Assembly (NCBI RefSeq): GCF_003383095.1
Contig: NZ_PSYW01000001.1
Location: 992,001-1,056,000 of the forward strand
Direction: 5' to 3'
DNA length: 64,000 nt
Source of the DNA: Haloferax sp. Atlit-12N
Lineage (GTDB): Archaea; Halobacteriota; Halobacteria; Halobacteriales; Haloferacaceae
The notes below the pieces were generated by a model, which had not been told where the DNA came from, made no database searches, and saw nothing but the letters and a program-made list of their open reading frames with translations. The position numbers were made by a program, and so were the translations under genes. Positions 1-9,101 of the stretch are shown in pieces. The number at the start of each line of letters is the position of its first letter. Positions within the stretch are counted from its first letter, which is position 1.

Positions 1-916
<916 letters not shown>

Positions 917-920
<4 letters not shown>

Positions 921-2398
921 CGCTGTGCGCCGGTGTGAACTTCGACCGTCTCGGCGCTGATGCGGCCGTCGGTCTCCGTGCCGGAGACCGTCACCTCGTC
1001 GCCGAGGCCGAGGTCGGCGTCGGTGTCGACGGTCTTGGTCTGCGTGCCGTCGTCGAGGATGACCGGGGTCCCGGCCTGCACGACCGTCCCGGTGAACTCG
1101 ACCGACTCGCCGGCGGACTCGGTCGCTGTCGCGTCCGACGAGGACCCGCCGTTCGCGGCGGACGTGTCGTCGGACGAACCGGACGACTCGGACGAACCGC
1201 CGGACGACCCGCCGCCGGAGAACGCGCCGAGACCTTGGTCGCTCGGCGGACTGGGTGCCGAATCGCCGGCATCGGTCCCGGCCGCGCCCTCGGGGGCTTC
1301 GTCCATCACGGTGACCGACGACCGCCAGCCTGCGGAGGCTTCGAGGTCCTCCTGCCAGCCGTCTTTTATCTCCACGTCGGTGATGACGACGTAGTCCGCG
1401 AGGTCGACGTCGGCGTCGGCCTTCTCGCCCCAGAGGGCGACCCGGATGTCGCCGGTGCCGTCCTTGACACGGATGTTGCGGACCTGTCCCTCGGAGCCGT
1501 CGTCGCGGTCGAAGGTGCGCTTGCCGTCGGCCTCGATGACGCCGCCGGCGATGTCCACCGTCTGGCCGAGTTCGAGCGACTCGATATCGGTCGTCTCGGG
1601 GACGTACTCGATGTCCTCGTCGATGACTTCGACCGCGCCACGGGAACCGACGTGGAGTTCGAGCGAGCCGTCGCGCTCGCGGACGTAGCCGTCGACGACT
1701 TCGACAGACTGGCCGGTTTCGAGTTCCTCGGCGAGGTCCGCCCGCTCGTCCCAGAGCGTGACGCGGATGCGACCGGTCGGGTCACCGACCGAGAGGTTCG
1801 AGACGCGGCCCTCGGTGCCGTCGTCGCGGTCGAACGTCCGGATGGTGCCGGTGTCCAGAATCTTGCCTTCGAGGTTCACGTCCGAGAGGCCGAGTGCGAG
1901 GTCCTCGACGCGGTATGTGTCGAGCACCTGCACGTCGACCTCGGCGTCGAGGTCCTCTTCGACCTTGCTCGCGCTGACTTCGACGCCGTTGTAGCCGTCT
2001 TTCGGACGACCGCCGATGCGGAGGACGGTGCCGACTTCGAGGTTCTCCTTCGCGCCGGCGGCCATCTCGTCCCACAGCGAGACGCGGATGCGGCCGGTCT
2101 CGTCGGCCACCTCGATGTTGACGACCTGCCCGTCTTCGTCCTCGCCGTCGCGTTCGAACGTCCGAACCTCGCCGATGCTGACGACCTTAGCGAGGAACTT
2201 CACGTCCTCCATGCCGGGTTCGATGTCGGCGATGCCGTTGACCTCCTCGTCGCGCAGTTCGTGGGCGATGAGCATCGCCGCCGTCTCCTCGTCGGCGAGG
2301 CCGCCCATCTGTTCGACCTTGTCGTTGACTGCCGCCTCGAACTTCTCGAACTCGACATCGGTGTCGAGGTCGTCGTAGACCTCCCGAATGACGCCCAT
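917..2398 (-). CDS. rpa2: Replication protein A-type single-stranded DNA-binding protein
   Basis: A 493-residue acidic protein with three clear OB-fold repeats (about residues 64-155, 170-260 and 275-370), each with a TFxRDG/TFDRDDG loop and a GRIRVxLWDE-like strand. A Gly/Ser-rich linker (about 375-430) and a shorter C-terminal OB-like segment ending in VEVHTGAQR follow. This is the haloarchaeal RPA arrangement and should bind single-stranded DNA in replication and repair. The ATG at 2398 has a strong SD (GGAGGTGA) about 8 bases upstream and overlaps the stop of a 19-codon upstream ORF. The stop codon (917-919) lies in the terminal bases of the adjoining insertion element, so the native C-terminus may have been slightly altered. 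Confidence 0.92.
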
Positions 2399-2457
2399 CA
2401 GGCGTCACCTCCCGGAACGAAGCGCGCGCGTCGCGGCAGACCAAACGTCGTACTCAT
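2398..2457 (-). CDS. 19-residue leaderless upstream ORF coupled to rpa2
   Basis: ATG at 2457-2455, peptide MSTTFGLPRRARFVPGGDA, stop TGA at 2400-2398, which overlaps the rpa2 ATG as TGATG. A TATA-like CTTAAG lies about 30 bases upstream of this ATG, so a transcript would begin at or next to it and the ORF would be translated leaderless. The SD used by rpa2 sits inside this ORF. Function is unknown; translational coupling or sensing of ribosome state are possible. Whether it is translated is an inference. Confidence 0.5.
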   Translation of the reverse strand: MSTTFGLPRRARFVPGGDA

Positions 2458-2484
2458 ACTATGGACGAACAGGGAAGGGCGGCG

Positions 2485-2490
2485 CTTAAG
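2485..2490 (-). promoter_or_regulatory. TATA-like box of the uORF-rpa2 transcript
   Basis: CTTAAG on the minus strand, centred about 30 bases before the ATG at 2457. The spacing fits a haloarchaeal promoter giving a leaderless transcript. Confidence 0.5.
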
Positions 2491-2585
2491 CGTTGTTTTC
2501 CTCCGGATTGGACCACCGGACCGACCGCGCAAATCGAGCGACATAGCGAGGGTGGCCGCGGCCTCGGATTTGAATCTTCGGACCG

Positions 2586-3080
2586 TCAGGCGTCCGCGTC
2601 GATGCGGGCGACCTCACGACGACCGTCGGCGTCGTCGTGGACGACGACCGCCTGGCCGGGGAGGCCGCTTTCGAACCGGAGCGTCGCCTCGTAGCCGCGA
2701 ACGACCGCCGATTCGGCGCAGTTCTTCGTGTCGGCCCGCTCGACGGCCTCGACGACGAGCGTGGCCGTATCCGACTCCGCGTCGTAGTCGGCCCGCGCGA
2801 GTCGGGCGATAGTACACTCGGTCGCTCCCGAGACACAGCCGACGACCGAGAACCCGGTCTCGGTCTCGGTCGCGAGCGCCCCATCGGCCGGACAGGCGTC
2901 GGCGCGGACGGGCGTGAGCGTCCGCCCGACGAGTCGCGGACGGCGGGGTGTCTCCATCGGCGTCGGCGACGCGGTCTCGGTGCTCGCGGTCGACTGCTTG
3001 GCCGCGTTGTCGCCGCTCGCGCACCCCGCGAGCGAGGCGCACAGTCCGGCGGTTCCGAGGAGGAGCGCGCGTCGATTCAC
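2586..3080 (-). CDS. Tat-exported lipoprotein of unknown function
   Basis: Starting at the GTG at 3080 the protein is about 164 residues and begins VNRRALLLGTAGL, a twin-arginine signal, followed by the lipobox SLAGC. A Thr/Ser/Pro-rich linker precedes a domain of about 120 residues with five cysteines that could form disulfides outside the cell. A longer frame reaches an ATG at 3125, but a T-rich TATA-like element near 3104-3110 would place the transcript start close to the GTG, and the signal peptide would then be N-terminal. I do not recognise the mature domain. Confidence 0.75.
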   Translation of the reverse strand: MNRRALLLGTAGLCASLAGCASGDNAAKQSTASTETASPTPMETPRRPRLVGRTLTPVRADACPADGALATETETGFSVVGCVSGATECTIARLARADYDAESDTATLVVEAVERADTKNCAESAVVRGYEATLRFESGLPGQAVVVHDDADGRREVARIDADA

Positions 3081-3310
3081 GCACGGGGATAGGCTCGCCG
3101 GCGAAAAAGTCCTTGCGTGCGGCACACGCGGTCGTCGAGGCGGCAGAGGCGGCGGAAATCAGCGCGAGAGACGACAGTTCGGTAGCGCTGGGTCGGTGCC
3201 GCGTGCCCGGCGTTCGACGCCCGCCTCGTGCTGTGGTCCCGCGGTTCACTGGGAGTTCACATCGTAACCGTCTTAAGTAACCGTCGAGTACCGAAGAATG
3301 CAGCAAGACA

Positions 3311-3383
3311 GTCCTGATAGGGTAGTGGACTATCCTCCTGGCTTGCGGAGCCAGGGACCGGAGTTCAAATCTCCGTCAGGACG
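3311..3383 (+). tRNA. tRNA-Arg (anticodon GCG)
   Basis: 73-base cloverleaf: acceptor GTCCTGA (3311-3317) pairs with TCAGGAC (3376-3382), discriminator G, no CCA encoded. The anticodon stem CTGGC/GCCAG encloses loop TTGCGGA, anticodon GCG, which reads CGC and CGT. A TATA-like TCTTAAGT lies at 3271-3278. Confidence 0.95.
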
Positions 3384-3457
3384 TTTCTCTCTAGAACTAC
3401 ACGACGAGCGAAGCGAGGAGTCCGTTCCTCGTTGAAACTCCGTCAGGACGTTTCTCT
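3371..3457 (+). repeat. Direct repeat of the tRNA-Arg 3' end
   Basis: The last 13 bases of tRNA-Arg plus 7 downstream bases (3371-3390) recur exactly at 3438-3457; the next bases also resemble each other (GAAC). The spacer contains GACGAGCGAAGCGAGGAG and a small hairpin CGAGGA/TCCTCG. The second copy lacks the rest of the tRNA, so it is not a gene. The same kind of copy follows every tRNA in this window. Confidence 0.8.
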
Positions 3458-3550
3458 TTGGAACTGACCTTCGAGAGCCGTCTGTTCTCTGGGGTCGGTT
3501 CATATTCTCTACGGAAGCCTGAACGGCGAGCGACTTCGCTACGAGCGGGT

Positions 3551-4243
3551 TCAGCGCTCGTCAGACTCGACGTGGGCGGCCAGTCCGAGGTCCAGTTCTT
3601 CGACCCCGTCGAGCACTAAGTCGGCCATGCGGCGCGCTCCGTGCTCGCTGAAGTGCGTGTCGTCGACGATTCCGTCCGGATAGTTCGGATGTTCGCCCGG
3701 CTCCAGATGGTTGTAGAGCGCCGTCGACGCTTCGGGGCCGAGTTCCGCCAAGATCGACCGTGTTCGCTCGTCCATGTCGATAAACGGGACGTCGCGGTCG
3801 CGCGCGACGGTTCTCGTCAGGTCGGCGTACTCGCGGTGGGTGTCTTTCGGGACGCCGTCGTCGTCGAAGTGACGGCGCGCGATAGACGTGAGCAACACGG
3901 GTGTCGCCCCTTGCTCGCGCGTCTCGCTGACGAACTTCCCGAGGTTATCGACGAACGCCGCCTCGGTCGTGTGCTGTTCTTTCGACGGCACCTCGTCGTT
4001 GTGGCCGAACTGGACGAACACGTAGTCGGTCTCGGTCAACTGGCGGACGACGGGACGCCAGCGGCCCTCCTCCAGAAACGTGCGAGTGCTCCGGCCGTTT
4101 CGGGCGTGATTCGCCACTGCGACGGCGTCGTCGAAGCGGTCGGCGAAGGGCATTCCCCAGCCGGTTTCGGGGCGCTCGTTCGCCTCCTTATCGGCCATGG
4201 TGGAGTCCCCGACGAGATGGACGGTAATCGACTCGGACGACAT
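3551..4243 (-). CDS. SGNH/GDSL-family esterase, rhamnogalacturonan acetylesterase-like
   Basis: About 230 residues from the ATG at 4243. Block I is VGDSTMADK with the catalytic Ser, the block III Asn is in QFGHND, and the C-terminal DxxH is in DDTHFSEHGA. This is the pattern of rhamnogalacturonan acetylesterase-like deacetylases, which remove acetyl groups from sugars. No signal peptide is seen, so it probably acts in the cytoplasm on imported or internal substrates. An ATG at 4291 is possible, but a TATA-like GTATAG (4268-4273) about 28 bases before 4243 favours the shorter leaderless start. Confidence 0.85.
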   Translation of the reverse strand: MSSESITVHLVGDSTMADKEANERPETGWGMPFADRFDDAVAVANHARNGRSTRTFLEEGRWRPVVRQLTETDYVFVQFGHNDEVPSKEQHTTEAAFVDNLGKFVSETREQGATPVLLTSIARRHFDDDGVPKDTHREYADLTRTVARDRDVPFIDMDERTRSILAELGPEASTALYNHLEPGEHPNYPDGIVDDTHFSEHGARRMADLVLDGVEELDLGLAAHVESDER

Positions 4244-4418
4244 TTCGGTAGCGCTCGTCCGGGCGGCGTATAGAGCCACCGGTCGGGTCAATTGACGGGG
4301 AAAATCAGCGCCTAACCGTCGCTAACGGGAGCCTACCGGCGTCAAAATGCGAATCGCGAGGTCGGAGAAATCACGGAACGCCGAACGCTCTCGGCAGTCC
4401 TGACCGCGAAAAGCGAGT

Positions 4419-4643
4419 TTACGCCTCGTCGTAGGGCGGTTCGAGGCTTGGCGACCGCTCGTCGTCCTCGCGGCGGCGGACCGACGAGGTCGTGCGCGAC
4501 CGCTGTGGACGGGGACGAGGCGTCTCCTCGGACCGGGGCTTCGCGGCCCACGACCCGTGGCAGTCCCGACAGTAGTTGCCTTTGTACGCCCGTGTGAACA
4601 GATACTGCTCACCGCAGCGGATACAAACCGGGGACTGGGTCAT
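4419..4643 (-). CDS. Small zinc-finger protein with disordered tail
   Basis: 74 residues. The N-terminus carries CIRCGEQY and CRDCHG, two CxxC knuckles typical of a zinc ribbon. The remainder is Arg/Pro/Ser-rich, then acidic, and probably disordered. Haloarchaea encode many such one-domain proteins of unknown role, possibly binding nucleic acid or protein. Start taken at the ATG 4643-4641; the longer frame upstream lacks protein-like composition. Confidence 0.7.
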   Translation of the reverse strand: MTQSPVCIRCGEQYLFTRAYKGNYCRDCHGSWAAKPRSEETPRPRPQRSRTTSSVRRREDDERSPSLEPPYDEA

Positions 4644-4787
4644 CGTTCGACACCTCGGACGAGGGTTTCGAGGGCATTCATATGCTATCATACCACATAT
4701 GTTCCCGAGAGGCATAAGTATGCAAGGCCTACGGCCGGAGAGCCCGGTCTTCGCGGAATCTTTACTCGTGGACGGCGAACGGTTCGC

Positions 4788-5399
4788 ATGGACGATTCGC
4801 TTCGCGCAGGCGTCGCCATCTACAACGCGGGCGCGTACCGAGCGGCCCACGGCGCGTGGGAGACGAAGTGGCTCTCGCTCGAACGCGGGGGCGACGACGA
4901 GCGGTTCCTCCACGGGCTCATCCAGTTCACCGCGGCAGTACACCACGCCCGCGATGGCAACGAATCGGGCGCGGTCGGCCTCGCCCGAAGCGCGCAGGAG
5001 TACCTCGACGGCCTCGCAGACGACTACCGCGGCGTCGACATCGCCGAGGTCCGGGCGTTTCTCGCGCGCCTCGAAGACGACCCCGCCGTCGCCAACGACC
5101 CGCTGGCGCTCCGACTCGACGAGCGGGTCGTCACGTACGACGACCTCGATTTCGATGCGGTCGTCGTCGCGGCCGAGACGCTCGCGGAAGAACTGGACGG
5201 CTACGACGAGTCAGTCGTCGCCGACGCGGTCGGGTACGCCCGCGAGGAGGTCGCCGACGGGGCGCAGACGCAGTTCACGGCGATGGTGTTCGACTTCGTT
5301 CGCAACGAGGCACAGCGCGGGCTGGTGTTTCAGCGGTTGAGCGAGCACGTCAGCCGACGGCGACGGCGCGAAGACGACGTGAGCGACCTGTTCGAGTGA
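4788..5399 (+). CDS. DUF309-family protein
   Basis: 203 residues. The N-terminal part has the DUF309 signature: an aspartate-rich start, YNAGAYRAAHGAWE and then FLHGLIQFTAAVHHARDGN, which form a helical bundle. The C-terminal half is an acidic extension. The molecular function of the family is not known to me. The ATG at 4788 follows a T-rich TATA-like element near 4759-4765, which supports a leaderless start and excludes the longer upstream frame. It faces away from the zinc-finger gene at 4419-4643. Confidence 0.8.
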   Translation: MDDSLRAGVAIYNAGAYRAAHGAWETKWLSLERGGDDERFLHGLIQFTAAVHHARDGNESGAVGLARSAQEYLDGLADDYRGVDIAEVRAFLARLEDDPAVANDPLALRLDERVVTYDDLDFDAVVVAAETLAEELDGYDESVVADAVGYAREEVADGAQTQFTAMVFDFVRNEAQRGLVFQRLSEHVSRRRRREDDVSDLFE

Positions 5400-5475
5400 A
5401 AGCGGCGCTGGGCGTTTCGAACTCCGCAGCGGACGTGCTGTCTTCGGTACTCCCGAACGTCCACACGTAACGAAA

Positions 5476-5877
5476 CTACGCCCCGCTATTTTCGAATGCC
5501 TTCCGAGGGATATACTCGCCAAATACGAGTTTAAATATCAAAAGCGCCCACGAAGCATAGAATACGCCAACCTGAATGACTCGCCCTATGGTTCGTGGAC
5601 TGTAGTCACCAAACGGGAGCAGTATCGTTACGAGGGCAGTCACAGCAATTGCTCCGACTAACGCAAAGGCGATCTTCGCCAGTAGTAACGCACCGTCTCT
5701 GGGAGTGCTCCAACGCACGGCCCTGTCGTGAGTCGTGCTCCACCAGAAGCCACCGAGACCGAAGACGGTCTGACTAACTGCGATGGCGGCTATGAAGACC
5801 TCGCCTTGGGAGACGGCACCGATTGCGACCCCCGTAAAGAGCAGGCCGTATCCCAAGAGGAGCCAACGGTTAGCCAT
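5476..5877 (-). CDS. Small integral membrane protein, unknown
   Basis: 133 residues from the ATG at 5877, with about four hydrophobic helices (WLLLGYGLLFTGVAIGA, VFIAAIAVSQTVFGLGGF, LLLAKIAFALVGAIAVTALV, VGVFYASWALLIFKLVFG). It has fewer acidic residues, and its DNA is visibly less GC-rich than its neighbours, which may point to recent transfer. No domain recognised. The longer frame to 5955 is Cys/His-rich and unlikely to be coding. Confidence 0.65.
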   Translation of the reverse strand: MANRWLLLGYGLLFTGVAIGAVSQGEVFIAAIAVSQTVFGLGGFWWSTTHDRAVRWSTPRDGALLLAKIAFALVGAIAVTALVTILLPFGDYSPRTIGRVIQVGVFYASWALLIFKLVFGEYIPRKAFENSGA

Positions 5878-6016
5878 ACTGTTAATTGAGCTACATTTCT
5901 CATTACAGTTTCGGTGGGAAGGTGTTCGTACGTCTACTGACTGTCTGTACCACACGGCGATTCATCTGAAGAACCAGAGTTCAACGGGGCCGAAAATCGA
6001 GGTGCCGACGCCGAAA

Positions 6017-6805
6017 TCAGGCCTCGTCCAGCGGTTCGCCCTCGAAGGTGAACTCGGCGGAGTTGTCCTGCGGGTCGTAACCGAGCACCGCGCGGGCGCG
6101 GTCGATAGAGTAGTACTTGCGGTCGTTGTCGGAGATGCCGTAGACGATTTCGTAGTCGTAGTCGGCCTCGATACAGCACTCGAAGAGGTGCGCGCAGTCG
6201 CGGTACGACAGCCACATCGCCTGTCCGCGCTCGTACTCCTTCGGCGGATGGTGCTGAGTGAGATTGCCGATTCGGACGTTCACGACCGAGATGTCGTGGT
6301 GGTCGTGGTAGTACCGACCGAGCGTCTCGCCGGCGGCCTTGCTCACGCCGTAGAGGTTACTCGGGCGCGGCAGTTCCGTCCCGTCGAGTCGGAACTCGTG
6401 GTGCGGGCGGTACATGTCGGGCGTCCGGTCCATCGTCTCGTACGCCCCGACGGCGTGGTTCGAGGAGGCGAACGCGAACTTCTCGACGCCCGTATCGACG
6501 GCGGCGTCGAACATCTGTTGGGTGCCGTCGATGTTGTTCCGCAGGACGCTGTCCCACGGCGCTTCGGGACGCGGGTCGCCCGCGAGGTGGATGACGGCCT
6601 CGACGCCGTCCATGGCGTTTCGCACGGCGGCCTCGTCGGTGACGTCGGCGACGTACACGTCCGTGGAGTCGACCGAGTCTGGAATCTTCTCGTCGGAGAG
6701 TGGCTCGCGGTCCAGTAGCCGCCAGTCGTAGGCGTCGCCGATGTGCCCTAGTATCGCCTGACCGACGCGCCCGCCAGCCCCCGTCAGCAAAACCGGCTGG
6801 TCCAT
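6017..6805 (-). CDS. azf: NAD+-dependent glucose-6-phosphate dehydrogenase (archaeal zwischenferment)
   Basis: 262 residues, extended short-chain dehydrogenase fold. The N-terminal dinucleotide motif is TGAGGRVG and the catalytic pair is YGVSK. The sequence agrees with what I recall of H. volcanii Azf, an unusual G6P dehydrogenase unrelated to classical Zwf, which opens the oxidative pentose phosphate pathway in haloarchaea. Many databases call it only an NAD-dependent epimerase. Start ATG at 6805. Confidence in the fold is very high and in the specific function good, as it rests on remembered similarity and on the surrounding H. volcanii-like gene order. Confidence 0.85.
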   Translation of the reverse strand: MDQPVLLTGAGGRVGQAILGHIGDAYDWRLLDREPLSDEKIPDSVDSTDVYVADVTDEAAVRNAMDGVEAVIHLAGDPRPEAPWDSVLRNNIDGTQQMFDAAVDTGVEKFAFASSNHAVGAYETMDRTPDMYRPHHEFRLDGTELPRPSNLYGVSKAAGETLGRYYHDHHDISVVNVRIGNLTQHHPPKEYERGQAMWLSYRDCAHLFECCIEADYDYEIVYGISDNDRKYYSIDRARAVLGYDPQDNSAEFTFEGEPLDEA

Positions 6806-6906
6806 TCGGTGTAAGTTCTAACAAGAGAGGCTAAGTAAGGACCGGTTCGCGCTCACGAGACCCCTCAAACCGCCGAACTTTACCCGAGGGCGACGGAGTT
6901 CCGGGT

Positions 6907-7248
6907 ATGGTCACAGACCCGCAGACGGCCTGCTTCGAGGCGGGCATCAAGTTCGGGACGCTCTACCACCAGTTCGCCGGCACGCCGGTCTCGCCCGACA
7001 GCGCCCGGAGCCTCGAACGGGCCATGGCCGAGGCCATCGAGAACCAACCATACTGCGAGTCGGTCTCTGTGCACATCCTCGACGATGCGCTGGACGCCGA
7101 ACTCGCCGATTCGGCCGCCGACTACACGGAACTCACGGGGCGGTTCATGGAAGTCGAGATGGAAATCGACTACGAGGGCGTGCGCGTCCGGACGCGCATG
7201 GATATGGAAGACGGCTACCCGCTGATGAAGCTCGTGTCGGTCGAATGA
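6907..7248 (+). CDS. mptD: Archaeal dihydroneopterin aldolase
   Basis: 113 residues, the usual length for the archaeal MptD family (formerly DUF381). The conserved FEAGIKFGTLYHQFAGTPVS block is at residues 10-29. In archaea MptD cleaves 7,8-dihydroneopterin to 6-hydroxymethyl-7,8-dihydropterin in pterin or folate synthesis. Its TGA overlaps the ATG of the next gene (ATGA), so the two are probably one translationally coupled operon. Confidence 0.85.
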   Translation: MVTDPQTACFEAGIKFGTLYHQFAGTPVSPDSARSLERAMAEAIENQPYCESVSVHILDDALDAELADSAADYTELTGRFMEVEMEIDYEGVRVRTRMDMEDGYPLMKLVSVE

Positions 7249-7724
7249 CTCGGCCGCGAAGCGCCGCCCGCGGACTCGTCGTCCGCGACGGCGAACTCCT
7301 GACGATTCGGTACCGCACCGACGGCGAGGACTGGTACGTCGCGCCCGGCGGCGGCCAGCAGCGCGGTGAGTTGCTCACGGAGACGGTCCGCCGGGAAGTG
7401 TACGAGGAGACCGGATACGAGGTCACCGTCGGGTCGCTCGCGTACGTCAGGGAGTTCGTGCCATCGACACACTACGAAGGCAGCGGCGACGACCATCAAG
7501 TGGACCACTTCTTCTGGTGCGAGCGGGTGAGCGACGAGCCGGACGAACCGACAGCTCGGGATTCTGTTCAGGCGGGCGTACGGTGGCTCTCCCTCGACGA
7601 ACTCGGCGGAGTCCGGTTCTTCCCCGGCCCGCTCGGCGACCGGCTCGGCGACCGACTCAGCGATGGCGACTCCGGCGAGATGGGCGACGGAAACGACGCG
7701 GTCTACCTCGGCGACGTGGACTGA
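7245..7724 (+). CDS. Nudix hydrolase
   Basis: 159 residues with a full Nudix box: GGQQRGE, then REVYEETGY, matching GX5EX7REUXEEXGU at about residues 37-59. It hydrolyses a nucleoside diphosphate-linked substrate, not identifiable from sequence. The 4-base overlap with mptD suggests a substrate in pterin metabolism, for example dihydroneopterin triphosphate; that is inference. The acidic, Asp/Gly-rich C-terminal tail is probably flexible. Confidence 0.8.
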   Translation: MTRPRSAARGLVVRDGELLTIRYRTDGEDWYVAPGGGQQRGELLTETVRREVYEETGYEVTVGSLAYVREFVPSTHYEGSGDDHQVDHFFWCERVSDEPDEPTARDSVQAGVRWLSLDELGGVRFFPGPLGDRLGDRLSDGDSGEMGDGNDAVYLGDVD

Positions 7725-7757
7725 GAATCCGCCCGCGACGACCGCGGAGTCGTTCGA

Positions 7758-7788
7758 TTTCACTTTCACTTTCGGGGTCGTTTTTAAA
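7758..7788 (+). promoter_or_regulatory. Promoter with TTTCACTTTCAC upstream element
   Basis: A TTTCACTTTCACTTTCGG tract (7758-7775) precedes a TATA-like TTTTTAAA (7781-7788). The ATG at 7813 lies about 28 bases downstream, so the transcript should be leaderless. A nearly identical tract stands at a similar distance before another strong TATA box at 44869. Confidence 0.6.
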
Positions 7789-7812
7789 CCCCCACGCGCC
7801 GAACGTGAGAGC

Positions 7813-8259
7813 ATGAGTCAAAGCACGCTCGGCGACGACGACCTGTTCGGAGAGGCGGCGGCGGAGATGCGCGCCGACGTCGAGGAGCACCTCGACGAGG
7901 CCCGGTCGGCGCTGCCCGACCCGGACGACGTGTGGGACGCGGAGGCCGACAACGTCCTCGGCGTTCTCAATGGGCTCCGCTCCTCGCTCGACGTCGAGGG
8001 CGCGGCCGAACACGTCCGACAGGCCAAGAAGTGGTACGTCATCGGCCAGCGCGCCGAGGCGTTCGACGACCCCGAGGACCTCGAAGCGGCAATCGAGGAG
8101 CTTCAGGACCTCATCGAGATGGTCGAGGAGGCCCACGAACTCGTCGGGGAACTCACCAACACGATGCCGCAGCTTCGCGGCGCACTCACCGACGCCGCGG
8201 AGGCGGCGGAGGCGGCGGAAGCGGCCGACGCGGACGAGGAAGACGAAGAAGAGGAGTAA
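7813..8259 (+). CDS. Haloarchaeal DUF5790-like acidic helical protein
   Basis: 148 residues, highly acidic and predicted almost entirely helical, with the tail ending in an Ala/Glu repeat and Asp/Glu run. I recall it as a halophile-restricted family (DUF5790 type) without known function. The ATG at 7813 follows a good TATA box, so the in-frame extension to 7663 is rejected. The high-quality promoter and acidic helices suggest an abundant cytoplasmic protein. Confidence 0.75.
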   Translation: MSQSTLGDDDLFGEAAAEMRADVEEHLDEARSALPDPDDVWDAEADNVLGVLNGLRSSLDVEGAAEHVRQAKKWYVIGQRAEAFDDPEDLEAAIEELQDLIEMVEEAHELVGELTNTMPQLRGALTDAAEAAEAAEAADADEEDEEEE

Positions 8260-8260
8260 T

Positions 8261-8333
8261 CCGCAGACCGCAAACTGACCGCCGGTCCGCGTCCGCAGAC
8301 CGCAAACTGACCGCCGGTCCGCGTCCGCAGACC
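8261..8333. repeat. 32-bp tandem repeat, 2.3 copies
   Basis: Units 8261-8292 and 8293-8324 are identical, and 8325-8333 begins a third copy. It fills the gap between two convergent genes, starting one base after the DUF5790 stop and ending three bases before the creatininase-family stop. Each unit contains GCAGACCG and CGGTCCGC, which can pair, so it could work as a bidirectional terminator. Confidence 0.85.
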
Positions 8334-8335
8334 GT

Positions 8336-9058
8336 TTAGTCGAGTTGCCGGCGCTCGACCGCATCGAGGAGCGACGCGAGCGAGTCGGCCGCGAGCGATT
8401 CCAGTTCCGCGCCGCGTTCGGCGTCACCCTCGGCGGGGTCGCCGACGACGCCGTTGCCGGTGAACTCGTCGGAGTCGTGCGCGAGGTTGACGCCCGAGAC
8501 CCACTCGCCCCAGCGGTCGGCACCGCCCGCGCGGGCCTCGTCGATTCGGTCCTCGCGGACCAGTTCTGGGTAGGTATGGCGGAGAAGCGCGGTTTCTAGC
8601 GGGCCGCCGTGGCCCATGTCCGAGGAGTGGTCGCCGACGGCGTCGAACCACGTGAACGCGACCGCGTAGACGTCGCCCGTCCGCGAGACGCGCCGGCAGA
8701 GCTCCGCGAGCGCGTCGATGTTACCGCCGTGGCCGTTGACGACGACGACCCGGTCGAAGCCGTGGTGAGCGAGCGATTCGATGGTCTCGCGGACGTACGC
8801 GCGGAAGGTATCCGGCGAGACCCAGAGCGTGCCGTCGAAGGCGCGGTGTTCCTCGGCGACGCCGACCGGGATGGTCGGGCCGACGACGACCTCGCCGTCG
8901 AACGCCTCGGCACCCGCCTCGGCGACCGATTCGGCGTTGAGCGCGTCGGTTCCGAGCGGCGCGTGCGGGCCGTGCTGTTCCGTGCTTCCGACCGGGAGGA
9001 GCGCGAGGTCGCCGTCGAGGTCAGCGACCTCGGTCCAGGTGGCTTCGGAGAGTCGCAT
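8336..9058 (-). CDS. Creatininase-family amidohydrolase
   Basis: 240 residues with the metal-binding signature of the creatininase/ArfB/MftE family: LPVGSTEQHGPHAPLGTD near residue 22, VVNGHGGN near 108, and DMGHGGPLETA with the metal-ligand Glu. Relatives hydrolyse creatinine, formylamino-pyrimidines in flavin synthesis, or mycofactocin precursor. The substrate cannot be set here; no flavin or F420 genes adjoin it. It converges on the DUF5790 gene across a tandem repeat. Confidence 0.8.
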   Translation of the reverse strand: MRLSEATWTEVADLDGDLALLPVGSTEQHGPHAPLGTDALNAESVAEAGAEAFDGEVVVGPTIPVGVAEEHRAFDGTLWVSPDTFRAYVRETIESLAHHGFDRVVVVNGHGGNIDALAELCRRVSRTGDVYAVAFTWFDAVGDHSSDMGHGGPLETALLRHTYPELVREDRIDEARAGGADRWGEWVSGVNLAHDSDEFTGNGVVGDPAEGDAERGAELESLAADSLASLLDAVERRQLD

Positions 9059-9101
9059 GCGAAAAGAAGTGTCGTCCCCCTCCTTAGTGGTACGCGAAGC
9101 C

